Origin: CAWBOV01 sp963790525 | GTDB lineage: Bacteria; Actinomycetota; Actinomycetes; Mycobacteriales; Jatrophihabitantaceae | Direction of reading: 5' to 3' | Assembly (NCBI GenBank): GCA_963790525.1 | Contig: CAWBOV010000003.1 | Span: 62,001 to 126,000 of the forward strand | DNA length: 64,000 bases | Shown: positions 18,453 to 27,691 of the stretch, piece by piece | Layout: each line of letters begins with the position of its first letter | Position numbering within the stretch: the stretch's first letter is position 1 | Made by a program: the position numbers and the translations under genes | The notes under the pieces: generated by a model | What the model saw: the letters and a program-made list of their open reading frames with translations, nothing else | Told to the model about the DNA's origin: nothing | The model's database searches: none

Positions 18453-19361
18453 CTCGCTTCTTCGTCCGCAAGATCGGGGCGGTCGTCGATCACGCTGCTG
18501 CTGGCCTTGACGATCGCCTTCCTGCTGGGCCGGGCGTCGGGCGACCCGGTCGCGAACATCCTCGGACCGTTCGCCCAGCGCGACCAGATCACCCAGATGC
18601 GGCACACGCTCGGGCTCGACCAGCCGCTCATCGAGCAGTACTGGCACTACATGACGCGGACGCTGAGCGGCAACCTCGGCGACTCGCTGCAGTTCTACCG
18701 CTCGAACACGTCGCTGATCGACAACCGGCTGCCGTACTCGATCCAGCTCCTGGTCAGTGCCATCGTCATCGCGCTCGCCATCGGGCTACCGCTCGGCATC
18801 CTCGCCGCGCAGCGTGAGGGCAGCTGGTGGGACCGGGGGGCGTCGGCCGTCGCGCTGCTGGGGCAGTCCGTGCCGGTCTTCTGGCTGGCGCTCATGGCGG
18901 TGCTCGTGTTCGCGGTGAAATTCGGCTGGCTTCCCGCCGGACAGGCCGGCGGCCCGAAGCACCTGGTGCTCCCGGCGGTCACGCTGGCGCTGTACCCGCT
19001 CACCTACATCACCCGGCTCACCCGCGCGACGATGGCCGAGGTCCTCAGCGAGCCCTACATCGACTCCGCGTACGCCCGAGGACTGTCCACCGGGCGGGTG
19101 ATCTGGGTGCACGCGCTGCGCAACGCCCTGCTGCCGGTCATGACGGTGACCGCCCTGCAGACCGGCACGCTGCTGTCGGGAGCGGTCGTGGTGGAGTACG
19201 TCTACTCCTGGCCCGGACTCGGATCCCTTGCGCTGCAGGCGATCCAGTTCCGCGACTTCCCGCTCGTGCAGGCGGTGGTGGTCGTCGGCGCCGTCGCGTT
19301 CGTCGGCATCAACCTGGTCGTCGACCTGCTGTACCCCGTCGTCGACCCGAGGCTGAGGTAG
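18449..19361 (+). CDS. ABC importer permease (DppB/OppB-like), frameshifted near the start
   Basis: Membrane subunit of the importer. From residue 15 on, the protein is a normal DppB: TIAFLLGRASGDPVANILGP, a large extracytoplasmic loop, five further hydrophobic segments and the EAA-type motif ending in GRVIWVHALRNALLPV. The coding frame starting at the ATGA overlap with the ATPase gene reads MTRFFVRKIGAVV, the usual DppB N-terminus, then leaves the frame at about 18482-18488; removing one base gives AVVITLLLALTIAFLLG, so the full gene is intact except for one extra base. Pairs with the permease that follows. Confidence 0.88.
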
Positions 19362-19367
19362 GTGAGC

Positions 19368-20273
19368 ATGGAACCCCTGCTCGTCAACGACGACCGCGTC
19401 CTGCCGGCGCGGGCCCGGCGCTCGCTCCTGCGCCGCCCGCGCGCACACCGCGGCGCCCGCGTGTCCTGGCTGTCGGTGCCGCTCGGCCTCATCGTCCTGA
19501 TCGTCGTCGTGGTCCCCTGGCTCGGGGTCCTGCCCGACCCGAACCAGCAGCACCTGACCCAGAGCCTGCTCCGGCCGGTCTTCGCCGGCGGCAGCTGGTC
19601 GCACCCGTTCGGCACCGACAAGCTCGGGCACGACCTGCTGTCGAACATGGTCTACGGCGGCCGGCTGACACTGATCATCGGTTTCCTCGGTGCTCTCGTC
19701 GCGGTGGTCCCGGGGACGATCATCGGCATGCTGGCCGGCTACCGGCGCGGCTGGGTGGACGGCGCGATCTCACGCCTGATCGACGCGCAGCTGGCGCTGC
19801 CGTTCGTGCTCATCGCGCTGGCGATCATCGCCAACCGGGGCCATTCCCTCGGCGTGCTGCTGATCGTCCTCTCCCTCACCGGCTGGGCACCCTGCGCCCG
19901 TGTGGTCCGCTCGGCGACGCTCTCCCTGCGGGAGCGGCCGTTCGTCCTGGGGCTGCGGGCCGCCGGTGCCTCGGAGTTCGGGATCGTCTCGCGGCACATC
20001 CTGCCGAACCTGGCCAGCACGGTCGTCGCCCTCGCGACCCTGCAGGTCGGCACCGCGATCCTCGTGGAGAGCGCGCTGAGCTTCCTCGGCCTGGGTGTGG
20101 TGCCGCCCGAGGTCACCTGGGGCTCGATCCTCGCGTCGGGGCAGGAGCTGCTGACGAACGCCTGGTGGGTCGCCGCCCTGCCGGGTATCGCGATCACGGT
20201 CGTGGTGTTACTGGTGAACCTGCTCGGTGACGCCCTGCTCACCCATTTCGACCCGCGGAAGAGGCGCTTCTAG
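19368..20273 (+). CDS. ABC importer permease (DppC/OppC-like)
   Basis: Second membrane subunit, about 301 residues. Basic cytoplasmic N-terminus, first hydrophobic segment VPLGLIVLIVVVVPWLGVLP, the DppC landmark HPFGTDKLGHDLLSNMVYGGR, and an EAA-type loop RAAGASEFGIVSRHILPN that contacts the ATPases; ALSFLGLGVVPPEVTWGSIL is also typical. ATG 19368 is preferred to the in-frame GTG at 19362 because GAGGTAGG is correctly spaced before it. The stop abuts the next ATPase gene directly. Confidence 0.92.
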   Translation: MEPLLVNDDRVLPARARRSLLRRPRAHRGARVSWLSVPLGLIVLIVVVVPWLGVLPDPNQQHLTQSLLRPVFAGGSWSHPFGTDKLGHDLLSNMVYGGRLTLIIGFLGALVAVVPGTIIGMLAGYRRGWVDGAISRLIDAQLALPFVLIALAIIANRGHSLGVLLIVLSLTGWAPCARVVRSATLSLRERPFVLGLRAAGASEFGIVSRHILPNLASTVVALATLQVGTAILVESALSFLGLGVVPPEVTWGSILASGQELLTNAWWVAALPGIAITVVVLLVNLLGDALLTHFDPRKRRF

Positions 20274-21302
20274 ATGTCGGACGTGCTGCAGATCGAAGGC
20301 CTCCGGGTCGAGGCGCAGTGGACCGGTGAGAACCTGGTGCTGATCGACGACCTGGACCTGACCCTCCACTCGGGTGAGATCCTCGGCATCGTCGGCGAGT
20401 CCGGCAGCGGCAAGACGTCGCTGGTGCGCACCCTCATCGGGCTGCTCGCGCGCAACGTCGAGGTCGTCGCCGGGCAGGTCGACGTCTGCGGTGAGCGGGT
20501 CGTCGCGCCGGGGGTGGATCGCACGCCGTCGGTGCGGGGCTCCCGCGTCGGCACGGTCTTCCAGGACGCGTCCCGTTCGCTGAACCCGGTCCTCAAGGTG
20601 CGCACCCAGTTGCGTGAGGTGATCAAGCGCCACCGGCCGAAGATGTCGCGTCACGACGCGCATGCGGAGATGGTCCGGGTACTGGAGCGGATGCAGATCG
20701 ACGACGCCGAGCGGGTGCTCGACAGCTATCCCCACCAGCTCTCGGGCGGAATGCGCCAGCGCGTCGCGATCGCGTTGGCGGTGGTCACCAACCCCGCGCT
20801 GGTCCTGGCCGACGAGTGCACGAGCGCGCTGGACGTGACCACCCAGGCCGAAGTGGTGTCGCTGTTCCGGGAACTCGTGCGCGACAGCGGCATCGCGCTG
20901 GTGTTCGTCACCCACGACCTGCTGCTCGCGGCGGACCTGTGCGACCGCGTCGCGGTGATGTACGGCGGGGAGATCGTCGAGGCCGGCCCCACGACGCGGG
21001 TGCTGCGCACTCCCCATCACCCTTATACGGCCGGCCTGCTGGCGTCGGCTCCGGGCTGGAGCTCCGACGGCCCGATCCGTGGCATCCCCGGGTCGGTCCC
21101 GCGGATCACGACCTCCTTCACCGGCTGCCGCTTCGCCGGTCGCTGCGCGCGGGCCGAGGAGGACTGCCGCGCGGGGGACGTCGGCTGGACGGCACTGACC
21201 GACCGCGACGGCTTCCGCTGCCTGCATCCCCTGGTCGGCGGCGAGAAGGCCGCCGCCGCGAGCGACCCGGTCCTCGAGCAGCCGGCCGAGGTGTCGATCT
21301 GA
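20274..21302 (+). CDS. ABC importer ATP-binding protein (OppD/DppD-like)
   Basis: Second nucleotide-binding subunit, 342 residues: Walker A GESGSGKTS, Q-loop VFQDASRSLNP, signature LSGGMRQR, Walker B LVLADECTSALD and H-loop VTHDLL. The C-terminal domain has the cysteine cluster of oligopeptide ATPases (GCRFAGRCARAEEDC plus a later Cys), which in some family members binds an iron-sulfur cluster. The start follows the permease stop with no gap. It completes a five-gene importer in the order SBP, ATPase, permease, permease, ATPase. Confidence 0.92.
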   Translation: MSDVLQIEGLRVEAQWTGENLVLIDDLDLTLHSGEILGIVGESGSGKTSLVRTLIGLLARNVEVVAGQVDVCGERVVAPGVDRTPSVRGSRVGTVFQDASRSLNPVLKVRTQLREVIKRHRPKMSRHDAHAEMVRVLERMQIDDAERVLDSYPHQLSGGMRQRVAIALAVVTNPALVLADECTSALDVTTQAEVVSLFRELVRDSGIALVFVTHDLLLAADLCDRVAVMYGGEIVEAGPTTRVLRTPHHPYTAGLLASAPGWSSDGPIRGIPGSVPRITTSFTGCRFAGRCARAEEDCRAGDVGWTALTDRDGFRCLHPLVGGEKAAAASDPVLEQPAEVSI

Positions 21303-21367
21303 CGCTCCCGATCCGACCGAGCCCACCTGACCACAGAGTCCACGACCCCGTACGGAGCGCGCCGCCC

Positions 21368-22756
21368 ATGTCCTCAGTCACCGGCATCGCCGGCTACGCC
21401 GTCTACCTGCCCGGCTACGCCCTCGCGAGCACCCGCTTCGGCGACCCGGGCGACATGGCCGTTCCGGTGCGGCGGGCCAGGTCGGTCGCTTCCTACGACG
21501 AGGATGCCGTCACCCTCGGCGTCGAGGCCGGCCGGCGCGTCGGGGCGGACCTGAGGCAGCGGCACGCGGTGCTGTTCGCGACCAGTGAGCCGCCCTACCT
21601 CGACAAGTCCTCGGCCTCGACGGTGCATGCCGCGCTCGACCTGCCCGCGGACGTGGCCGCCGTCGACCTCGGCGGTCTGCGCTGCGGGGCGGCCGCCCTG
21701 CGATTGGCGCTTCTCAGCGGGGGTGCGGCCGTGCTGGCCGACGTGCGCACGTCCGCCCCCGGCGCGCCGGACGAACTCGGTCACGGCGATGCGGCGGCGG
21801 CCTTCGTCCAGACCGGTGCGGACACCGCGGCGGCGCTGCTCGTCGGGTCGGCCTCCGCGACGCTGGAGGTGCTGGACCGGTGGCGCGCGCCGGGCGAGGC
21901 CCACGCCCGGGTGTGGGACGAGCGCTTCACCGCCGAGGTCCTGCGCGATGCCGGGCTCGACGCCGCGACCCGGGCGCTGGCCCAGGCCGGGCTGGAACGG
22001 GCGGACCACGTCGTCGTCAGCTGCGCCAACCCGCGCGCGGCCACCCAGCTGCGCACCGCCCTGGGCGGTGACCGCTCCGACGCCGCGCTGGAGGCGCTGA
22101 CCGGCTACACGGGGACGGCGCACATCGGGGTCCTGCTCGCCGACGCCCTGGACCGCTGCTCTCCCGGCGACGTCGTGCTGGCGGTGTCGGCCTCCGACGG
22201 CGCCGACGCGTTCGTCTTCCGCGCTGGAGCCGGCATCGCCGCCGCAAATCGCGGTCCCCGCGTCAGGGCGCAGCTGGAGCAGCGGACGTTCCTGGCCTAT
22301 GACCGGTACCTGCGCTGGCGGGGGCTGCTGAACCTGCAGGGTGCGCGACGCCCGGATCCCGCCCCTCCCGCGTCGCCGCCGATGCTGCGGCGCCGCGAGT
22401 GGAAGTACGCCCTCGTCGGCGCCCGCTGCACGAAGTGCGCCGCCGTGACCACACCGCCGGGACGGGTCTGCGCGGCGTGCGGCGCCGTGGACGCCGCCGA
22501 GGCGATCTCCCTGCGCGAGCTGCCCTGCACGGTGGTCAGCGTCAGCGTCGATCGCCTCACGCCGACCCCGGACACTGCCGTGGTGCTGGCCGTCGTGGAC
22601 ATCGACGGGGGCGGGCGGCGCAGCGTCCACGTCACCGACGTCCCGGCCGCGGGCATCCACGTGGGCGACCGGCTCGTCCCGACCTTCCGCCGGCTGTCCT
22701 CCACGGACGCCATCCACAACTATTTCTGGAAAGTCCGCCCGAGAGAGGGTTCCTGA
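21368..22756 (+). CDS. HMG-CoA-synthase-like thiolase-fold protein fused to DUF35 (Zn ribbon + OB fold)
   Basis: A 462-residue two-part protein. Residues 1 to about 320 resemble archaeal/bacterial HMG-CoA synthase: SVASYDEDAVTLGVEAG, a candidate nucleophile Cys106 in LGGLRCGAAAL, GHGDAAAAFV and TGYTGTAHIGVLLADAL. From about residue 340 a DUF35 domain follows, with a four-cysteine ribbon CTKCAAVTTPPGRVCAAC and an OB-fold tail ending SSTDAIHNYFWKVRP. A thiolase gene follows at once. In archaea, separate thiolase, HMG-CoA synthase and DUF35 proteins form a complex that channels acetoacetyl-CoA; here two of the three are one chain. Actual reaction (synthesis, retro-aldol or thiolysis) is not determinable. 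Confidence 0.84.
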   Translation: MSSVTGIAGYAVYLPGYALASTRFGDPGDMAVPVRRARSVASYDEDAVTLGVEAGRRVGADLRQRHAVLFATSEPPYLDKSSASTVHAALDLPADVAAVDLGGLRCGAAALRLALLSGGAAVLADVRTSAPGAPDELGHGDAAAAFVQTGADTAAALLVGSASATLEVLDRWRAPGEAHARVWDERFTAEVLRDAGLDAATRALAQAGLERADHVVVSCANPRAATQLRTALGGDRSDAALEALTGYTGTAHIGVLLADALDRCSPGDVVLAVSASDGADAFVFRAGAGIAAANRGPRVRAQLEQRTFLAYDRYLRWRGLLNLQGARRPDPAPPASPPMLRRREWKYALVGARCTKCAAVTTPPGRVCAACGAVDAAEAISLRELPCTVVSVSVDRLTPTPDTAVVLAVVDIDGGGRRSVHVTDVPAAGIHVGDRLVPTFRRLSSTDAIHNYFWKVRPREGS

Positions 22757-22758
22757 CT

Positions 22759-23946
22759 GTGGCCAGCAACGGATTGAGCGACCGGGTCGCGATCGTCGGG
22801 ATGGGCTGCACGCCGTTCCGAGACCACTGGGACAAGTCCGCCGACGACCTGCTCGTCGACGCGGTCGGGGAGTGTCTGGCCGACGTGCCCGCGCTGAGCC
22901 TGGACGACGTCGACGCGTTCTGGGTCGGCACCCAGGGGTCCGGCATGTCGGGGCAGACCCTGGCCAAACCCCTGCGGCTGAAGGGCAAACCCGTCACGCG
23001 CGTGGAGAACTACTGCGCCACCGGGTCGGAGGCGTTCCGCAACGCGGCCTTCGCCGTCGCGTCCGGCGCCTATGACGTGGTCATGGCCACCGGGGTGGAG
23101 AAGCTCAAGGACTCCTCGTTCTCCGGGCTTACCGCGACCTGGCCTCCGTCGGACGGCACCGACGTGGAATGGACCGCACCGGCCGGCTTCTCGCTCCTCG
23201 CGCCGGCCTACATGGAGCGCTACGGCATCAGCGAGGAGCAGGTGCGCGAGGCGCTGACCCACATCGCCCACAAGAACCATCTCAACGGCTCGCGCAGCAC
23301 CCGGGCCCAGTACCGGGCGGAGGTGTCCAAGGACGCCATCAACCGGTCTCCCCGGATCGCCGGGATGCTGGGCGTGCTGGACTGCTCGGGCGTCTCCGAC
23401 GGCGCGGCCGCGGCGCTCATCGTCCGGGCGGAGGACGCGTTGAAGTACACCGACCGTCCCGTCTACCTGAAGGGCATGGGTTTCGTCGCCGGCGCGGGGG
23501 AAGGCCTGGCCACCGACGGCTACGACTTCACGACCTTCCCGGAGGTGGTGCAGGCAGCCACCGAGGCCTACACGCAGGCCGGCGTCACCGATCCGCGCCG
23601 GCAGATCTCCGTCGCCGAGGTGCACGACTGCTTCACCCCGACCGAGCTGGTGCTCATGGAGGACCTCGGCTTCTCCGATCGCGGCAAGGGCTGGCGCGAC
23701 GTCCTGGACGGCGTGTTCGACGCGGGCGGCGAGGTCGCGGTCAACGCCGACGGCGGGCTCAAGTCCTTCGGGCATCCCGTCGGCGCCACGGGGCTGCGGA
23801 TGATGTTCGAGTGCTACACCCAGCTGCGCGGTGACGCCGGTGAGCGGCAGGTGCCGGACGCCTCGCTCGCCCTCGCCCAGAACCTGGGCGGACAGCCCGG
23901 CTCGTGCGTCGCATTCGTGGCTGTGCTCGGCAGGCAGGCACCGTGA
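22759..23946 (+). CDS. Thiolase / SCP-x-type acyl-CoA acetyltransferase
   Basis: A 395-residue thiolase-superfamily protein of the lipid-transfer/SCP-x branch: NYCATGSEAFRNAAFAVASG with the candidate nucleophile Cys, CSGVSDGAAAALIVRAED, EVHDCFTPTELVLMEDLG and the C-terminal GGLKSFGHPVGATGLRM. It should cleave or form a carbon-carbon bond in a 3-oxoacyl-CoA; some relatives act as retro-aldolases with a DUF35 partner. The GTG start is two bases after the HMGCS-DUF35 stop, and its own stop overlaps the SDR start, so all three are coupled. Confidence 0.88.
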   Translation: MASNGLSDRVAIVGMGCTPFRDHWDKSADDLLVDAVGECLADVPALSLDDVDAFWVGTQGSGMSGQTLAKPLRLKGKPVTRVENYCATGSEAFRNAAFAVASGAYDVVMATGVEKLKDSSFSGLTATWPPSDGTDVEWTAPAGFSLLAPAYMERYGISEEQVREALTHIAHKNHLNGSRSTRAQYRAEVSKDAINRSPRIAGMLGVLDCSGVSDGAAAALIVRAEDALKYTDRPVYLKGMGFVAGAGEGLATDGYDFTTFPEVVQAATEAYTQAGVTDPRRQISVAEVHDCFTPTELVLMEDLGFSDRGKGWRDVLDGVFDAGGEVAVNADGGLKSFGHPVGATGLRMMFECYTQLRGDAGERQVPDASLALAQNLGGQPGSCVAFVAVLGRQAP

Positions 23947-24851
23947 GCGCGCTCGACTTCAGCGGGCGGGTCGCCGTCGTCACCGGAGCCGGCGGCGGGA
24001 TCGGCCGGGCCCACGCGCTGCTGCTCGCCTCCCGCGGCGCCGCGGTCGTGGTCAACGACGTCGGCGCCGACGTGCACGGAGAGCGCCCGTCGTCGGCTGC
24101 CGCGGAGGCGGTGGTCGGCGAGATCCGCGCGAGCGGCGGCCGGGCGGTCGCGTCCGCGGATTCGGTCGCGACCTCGGCCGGCGGAGCGCAGCTGGTGGCG
24201 GCGGCGCTCGAGGCGTTCGGCCGGATCGACATCGTGATCCACAATGCCGGCATCCTGCGCGACCGGTCCTTCGCCAAGCTCTCCGACGACGACATCGAGT
24301 CCGTCACCGCGGTCCACCTCGGAGGGGCGTTCAACGTGCTGCGCCCGGCATGGCCGCACCTGAAGGAGCAACGCTACGGCCGCATCCTGCTGACGTCGTC
24401 GGCCTCGGGGCTGTTCGGGACGTTCGGGCAGGCCAACTACGCCGCGGCGAAGACGGGGCTGGTCGGCCTGATGCACGTGCTGTCGGTGGAGGGGGCGCCG
24501 CACGGCATCCTGGCCAACGCCCTCGCCCCGACGGCGCAGACCCGCATGACGGAGGACCTGCTCGGTGACCTCGCCGATCACTTCGACCCGCGCCATGTCG
24601 CCGCGGTGGCGGCCTATCTCGTCGCCGAGCGCTGCACGCTGACCCACCACATCCTCACCGCCGGCGGGGGCCGGGTCTCACGGGTGTTCATCGGCTCGAC
24701 GCCGGGGTGGTACTCGGGTCCGGAGATCGCCACGCCGGAACAGATCGAGGCGGCGCTGCCGGAGATCCTGTCATTGGACGCGTACGCCGTCCCCGACGAC
24801 GGGCTCGGCGAGGTCGGGCTGATCCGTCGGGTGCTCCTCGGCCAGGACTGA
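23943..24851 (+). CDS. SDR oxidoreductase, 3-hydroxyacyl-CoA dehydrogenase-like
   Basis: A 302-residue classical SDR resembling the dehydrogenase half of peroxisomal multifunctional enzyme 2. Cofactor motif VVTGAGGGIGRAHALLLASRGAAVVVNDVG, HNAGILRDRSF, active-site Ser in LLTSSASGLFG and the intact catalytic pair YAAAKTG. It likely oxidises a 3-hydroxyacyl-CoA for the thiolase encoded just before it. The GTG start overlaps the thiolase TGA (GTGA). The C-terminal part (PEQIEAALPEILSLD) extends beyond the basic SDR fold, as in the MFE-2 group. Confidence 0.88.
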   Translation: MSALDFSGRVAVVTGAGGGIGRAHALLLASRGAAVVVNDVGADVHGERPSSAAAEAVVGEIRASGGRAVASADSVATSAGGAQLVAAALEAFGRIDIVIHNAGILRDRSFAKLSDDDIESVTAVHLGGAFNVLRPAWPHLKEQRYGRILLTSSASGLFGTFGQANYAAAKTGLVGLMHVLSVEGAPHGILANALAPTAQTRMTEDLLGDLADHFDPRHVAAVAAYLVAERCTLTHHILTAGGGRVSRVFIGSTPGWYSGPEIATPEQIEAALPEILSLDAYAVPDDGLGEVGLIRRVLLGQD

Positions 24852-24864
24852 GTACGCAAGGCCG

Positions 24865-24912
24865 TTGACCTGCACTCCGGGCTTGGTTACGGTACATACC
24901 GACTAGTCGTTA
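24865..24912 (+). promoter_or_regulatory. Promoter and TetR-type operator for the VOC/acyl-CoA ligase operon
   Basis: TTGACC (24865-24870), 17 bases and TACGGT (24888-24893) make a clear promoter. The operator TACCGACTAGTCGTTA (24897-24912) covers the expected transcription start, so repression by occlusion or roadblock is likely. Confidence 0.7.
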
Positions 24913-24932
24913 TGTTGAAGGGAAAGGTCCCC

Positions 24933-25436
24933 ATGCCGGTCAGCGAAGTCCACCACGTCGCCATGACGGTCTCGAACCTCGAACGGGCTGCCGACTTCTA
25001 CGAGCGGGGCCTGGGCTACCGGCGCACGCTCACCGCGCACGTCGACGGCCCCGGGATCTCGGCCTCGCTGGGGCTGCCCGAGGGGACGAACGGGCGGATC
25101 CAGTACCTGCAGGGACCGTCGCAGATCGGGCAGCTCGAGCTGATCGAATGGGCGGACGGCCCCGGCCCGCAGTCTCGCACAGGTCATCGTGAACTGGGGG
25201 CGTTCCTGCTCAGCTTCCAGGCTCCCGCGGACGAGCTCGACGAGCTGCACGACCGGCTCGCCGCCCTGGGCGCGGACTGCATCGCTCGCCCCAACCGCGT
25301 CCTGCTCGAGAACTACGGTTACATCCACGCCTTCGCCGCCAAGGACCCGGACGGCAACCTGCTGGAGTTCGTCTCCCTGCCCAGCCGCGAGGAGATCCTC
25401 GCCTACCGGGCGGAACTCGCCGCGGTGAGCGACTGA
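24933..25436 (+). CDS. VOC-superfamily (glyoxalase-like) protein
   Basis: A 167-residue vicinal-oxygen-chelate protein with two beta-alpha-beta-beta-beta modules: VHHVAMTVSNLERAADFYERGLGYR with the first metal-ligand His, and FAAKDPDGNLLEFVSLP with the last ligand Glu. Such metal enzymes include epimerases of acyl-CoAs, dioxygenases and glyoxalases; methylmalonyl-CoA-epimerase-like chemistry would suit a carboxylase-containing cluster but is only a suggestion. Start 24933 is preferred over an ATG at 24912 because AAGGGAAAGG precedes it. First gene of an operon running to at least 33064. Confidence 0.82.
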   Translation: MPVSEVHHVAMTVSNLERAADFYERGLGYRRTLTAHVDGPGISASLGLPEGTNGRIQYLQGPSQIGQLELIEWADGPGPQSRTGHRELGAFLLSFQAPADELDELHDRLAALGADCIARPNRVLLENYGYIHAFAAKDPDGNLLEFVSLPSREEILAYRAELAAVSD

Positions 25437-26986
25437 TGCCGACCGCCAACCTCAGCCTCGCCCTGCGCCGCCACGTCATCCGCCGCGCCGGCTCCGAAGC
25501 GCTCGTCGACGGCGTGGACCGGTGGACCTATCGCGAGCTCGACGACGACGTGGACCGGCACGCGCGCGCCCTGATCTCGATCGGCGTGGGCGACGGCGAC
25601 CTGGTGGGCATCCTGGCCCGCAACCACGCCACCTACGTGATCGAACTGCTCGCCCTCAGCCGGATCGGCGCCGTGGCCGTGCCCATCAACTGGCGCCTGC
25701 ACCCCACCGAGCTCGGCTACATCGTCGAGCACGCCGGCCTCACGACGATGCTCGTCGACACCGACTTCCACGACAACGCCGTCGCGGTGGCCGGCAAGGG
25801 CGAGCTGCGCACCCTCGTCAGCCACGGACCGGCCGCGCCCGCGGGCTGGCTCGTCCTCGCCGACCTGCTGGCGGCTGCCGAGGGCGGAGCGGCGGTGCCG
25901 GACGCGGAGAAGGACCCGGCGGACCTGCAGCGCATCCTCTACACCTCGGGCACGACCTCACACCCCAAGGGCGTGATGCTCACCCACGCCAACGTGCAGA
26001 TGAACCACGTCGGGCAGATCCTCGAACTGGAACTCACCCCCGCCGACCGGGCGATGGTCTCGGCGCCGCTGTTCCACGTCAGCGGACTGGAGGTGCCCGG
26101 GCTGGCGATGGTCTACATCGGCGGGACGATGGTGATGACCCGCAGCTACAAGGGCGCCGACATCGTGCGCCTGGCCGCGGCCGAACGTACGACGACGCTC
26201 GTGCTCGCCGCCCAGATCGTCCACGACATCCTGCGCATGCCCGACCGCGACGAGCACGACCTGAGCGCGTTGCGGTGCATCGTCTTCGGCGGGGTGCCGC
26301 CGCTCGTGCGCACCGCGGTCCAGGATGCCCTGCCACATGTGCGGCTCGTCGACACCTTCGGCATGACAGAGATCTGCAACGGCGCCTGCTACATGGACGC
26401 CGCGCACTCGCACTCCAAGCTGGGCTCCCAGGGGGCGCCGTTCCCCCACCTGGACCTGCGCATCGTCGACGCCCAGGACCGGCCCCTGCCGCCCGGTGAG
26501 GTCGGCGAGATCGTCGTCAGGGGCCCGAAGGTCTCGCCCGGCTACTGGCGCGACCCGGAGGCCACCGCGCGCGCCTGGCGTGGCGGCTGGTTCCACTCCG
26601 GCGACATGGCCAGCCTCGACGCCGACGGCTTCCTATGGTTCAGCGACCGGCGCGCCGACATGATCAAGACGGGTGGCGAGAACGTCGCGAGCGCCGAGAT
26701 CGAGCGCGCGATCGCCGAACACCCGGCCGTCGCGGAGGTGGCCGTCGTCGCGGTCCCGGACGAGCGGTGGGACGAGGTGGCCAAGGCCTTCGTCGTGGTC
26801 GTCCCGGGCGCCACCCTGACCGTCGCGGAGGTCAACGCCCACTGCGAGGCGCACCTGGGCCGGTTCAAGATCCCCAAGCACGTGGAGATCGTCGCGGACC
26901 TGCCACGCAACGACTCCGGCAAGGTGCTCAAGCGGCTGCTGCGCGACCCCGAGGGAGCGGCCTCCGCCGCGGCGATGCGGGTATGA
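25436..26986 (+). CDS. Acyl-CoA ligase (AMP-forming), copy 1
   Basis: Activates a carboxylic acid to its CoA thioester through an acyl-adenylate. ANL-family motifs: LYTSGTTSHPKGVMLTH near residue 168, DTFGMTEICNG, SGDMASLDADGFLWFSDRRADMIKTGGENV and the C-terminal catalytic Lys region LPRNDSGKVLKR. The 516-residue length is standard. The ATG overlaps the VOC stop by one base. The N-terminal MPTANLS is shared exactly with the ligase at 27692, pointing to duplication. Substrate cannot be assigned from motifs. Confidence 0.92.
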   Translation: MPTANLSLALRRHVIRRAGSEALVDGVDRWTYRELDDDVDRHARALISIGVGDGDLVGILARNHATYVIELLALSRIGAVAVPINWRLHPTELGYIVEHAGLTTMLVDTDFHDNAVAVAGKGELRTLVSHGPAAPAGWLVLADLLAAAEGGAAVPDAEKDPADLQRILYTSGTTSHPKGVMLTHANVQMNHVGQILELELTPADRAMVSAPLFHVSGLEVPGLAMVYIGGTMVMTRSYKGADIVRLAAAERTTTLVLAAQIVHDILRMPDRDEHDLSALRCIVFGGVPPLVRTAVQDALPHVRLVDTFGMTEICNGACYMDAAHSHSKLGSQGAPFPHLDLRIVDAQDRPLPPGEVGEIVVRGPKVSPGYWRDPEATARAWRGGWFHSGDMASLDADGFLWFSDRRADMIKTGGENVASAEIERAIAEHPAVAEVAVVAVPDERWDEVAKAFVVVVPGATLTVAEVNAHCEAHLGRFKIPKHVEIVADLPRNDSGKVLKRLLRDPEGAASAAAMRV

Positions 26987-27687
26987 GCGCTGCGACCGCG
27001 ACCCCCGCCGTCATCGGGGACGTCGACGACGTCCTGACCACCACCCGCGCCGTGCGCAAGCGCCTGGACCTCGACCGCCCCGTCGGGCGCGAAGTGATCG
27101 ACACCTGTGTGGAGATCGCCCGCCAGGCGCCGATCGCGGAGAACCGGGACGTGTGCCGATTCGTCGTCGTCCAGGATGCCGAGCTCAGGCGCGGTGTCGC
27201 CGAGGTCTACCGGCTGGCGCTGGAGGACTTCGTGTTCGCGCCGATGCGCGCGAAGGCCGCGGCGCGCGCGGCCGAGGGGAACGATGCCCCCGCCCGCACG
27301 CCCGATCCGCAGATGGCGCGGGTCATGGTCAGCGGAGCGTTCCTCGCAGAACGGCTGCAGGACGTGCCCGCGCTGATCCTCGTCGGCAGCGTCGATCGGG
27401 CGCCGAAGCAGGCGGTGGGTGCGTGGGCCAGCGGCTTCTACGGCTCGATCTACCCGACGGTGTGGTCCCTGCAGCTGGCGCTGCGCTCCCGCGGGCTGGG
27501 GTCGTCGCTGACGTGCATCCACCTGCACCACGCGCAGCTGGTCGCCGACCTGCTCGGGCTGCCGGAGACCTTCACCCAGGTCGCACTGCTCCCGGTCGCC
27601 TACACGCAGGGCCTGGACTTCAAGCCCGCCGCGCGCAAGCTCTCCCAGGACGACGTGCTGTTCTGGGATCGATGGGACGGGAGGTGA
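26983..27687 (+). CDS. Nitroreductase-family flavoprotein, paralogue
   Basis: A 234-residue FMN-dependent nitroreductase-fold protein. VDDVLTTTRAVRKRLDLDRPVGREV closely parallels the protein at 12090-12773, as do YGSIYPTVWSLQLALRSRGLG and LLGLPETFTQVALLPVAYTQG. It is sandwiched between two acyl-CoA ligases, overlapping the first by four bases, which suggests it acts on the activated acid or supplies an unsaturation or ring-reduction step. Neither a nitro substrate nor the direction of the redox reaction can be read from sequence. Confidence 0.86.
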   Translation: MSAATATPAVIGDVDDVLTTTRAVRKRLDLDRPVGREVIDTCVEIARQAPIAENRDVCRFVVVQDAELRRGVAEVYRLALEDFVFAPMRAKAAARAAEGNDAPARTPDPQMARVMVSGAFLAERLQDVPALILVGSVDRAPKQAVGAWASGFYGSIYPTVWSLQLALRSRGLGSSLTCIHLHHAQLVADLLGLPETFTQVALLPVAYTQGLDFKPAARKLSQDDVLFWDRWDGR

Positions 27688-27691
27688 CGCC

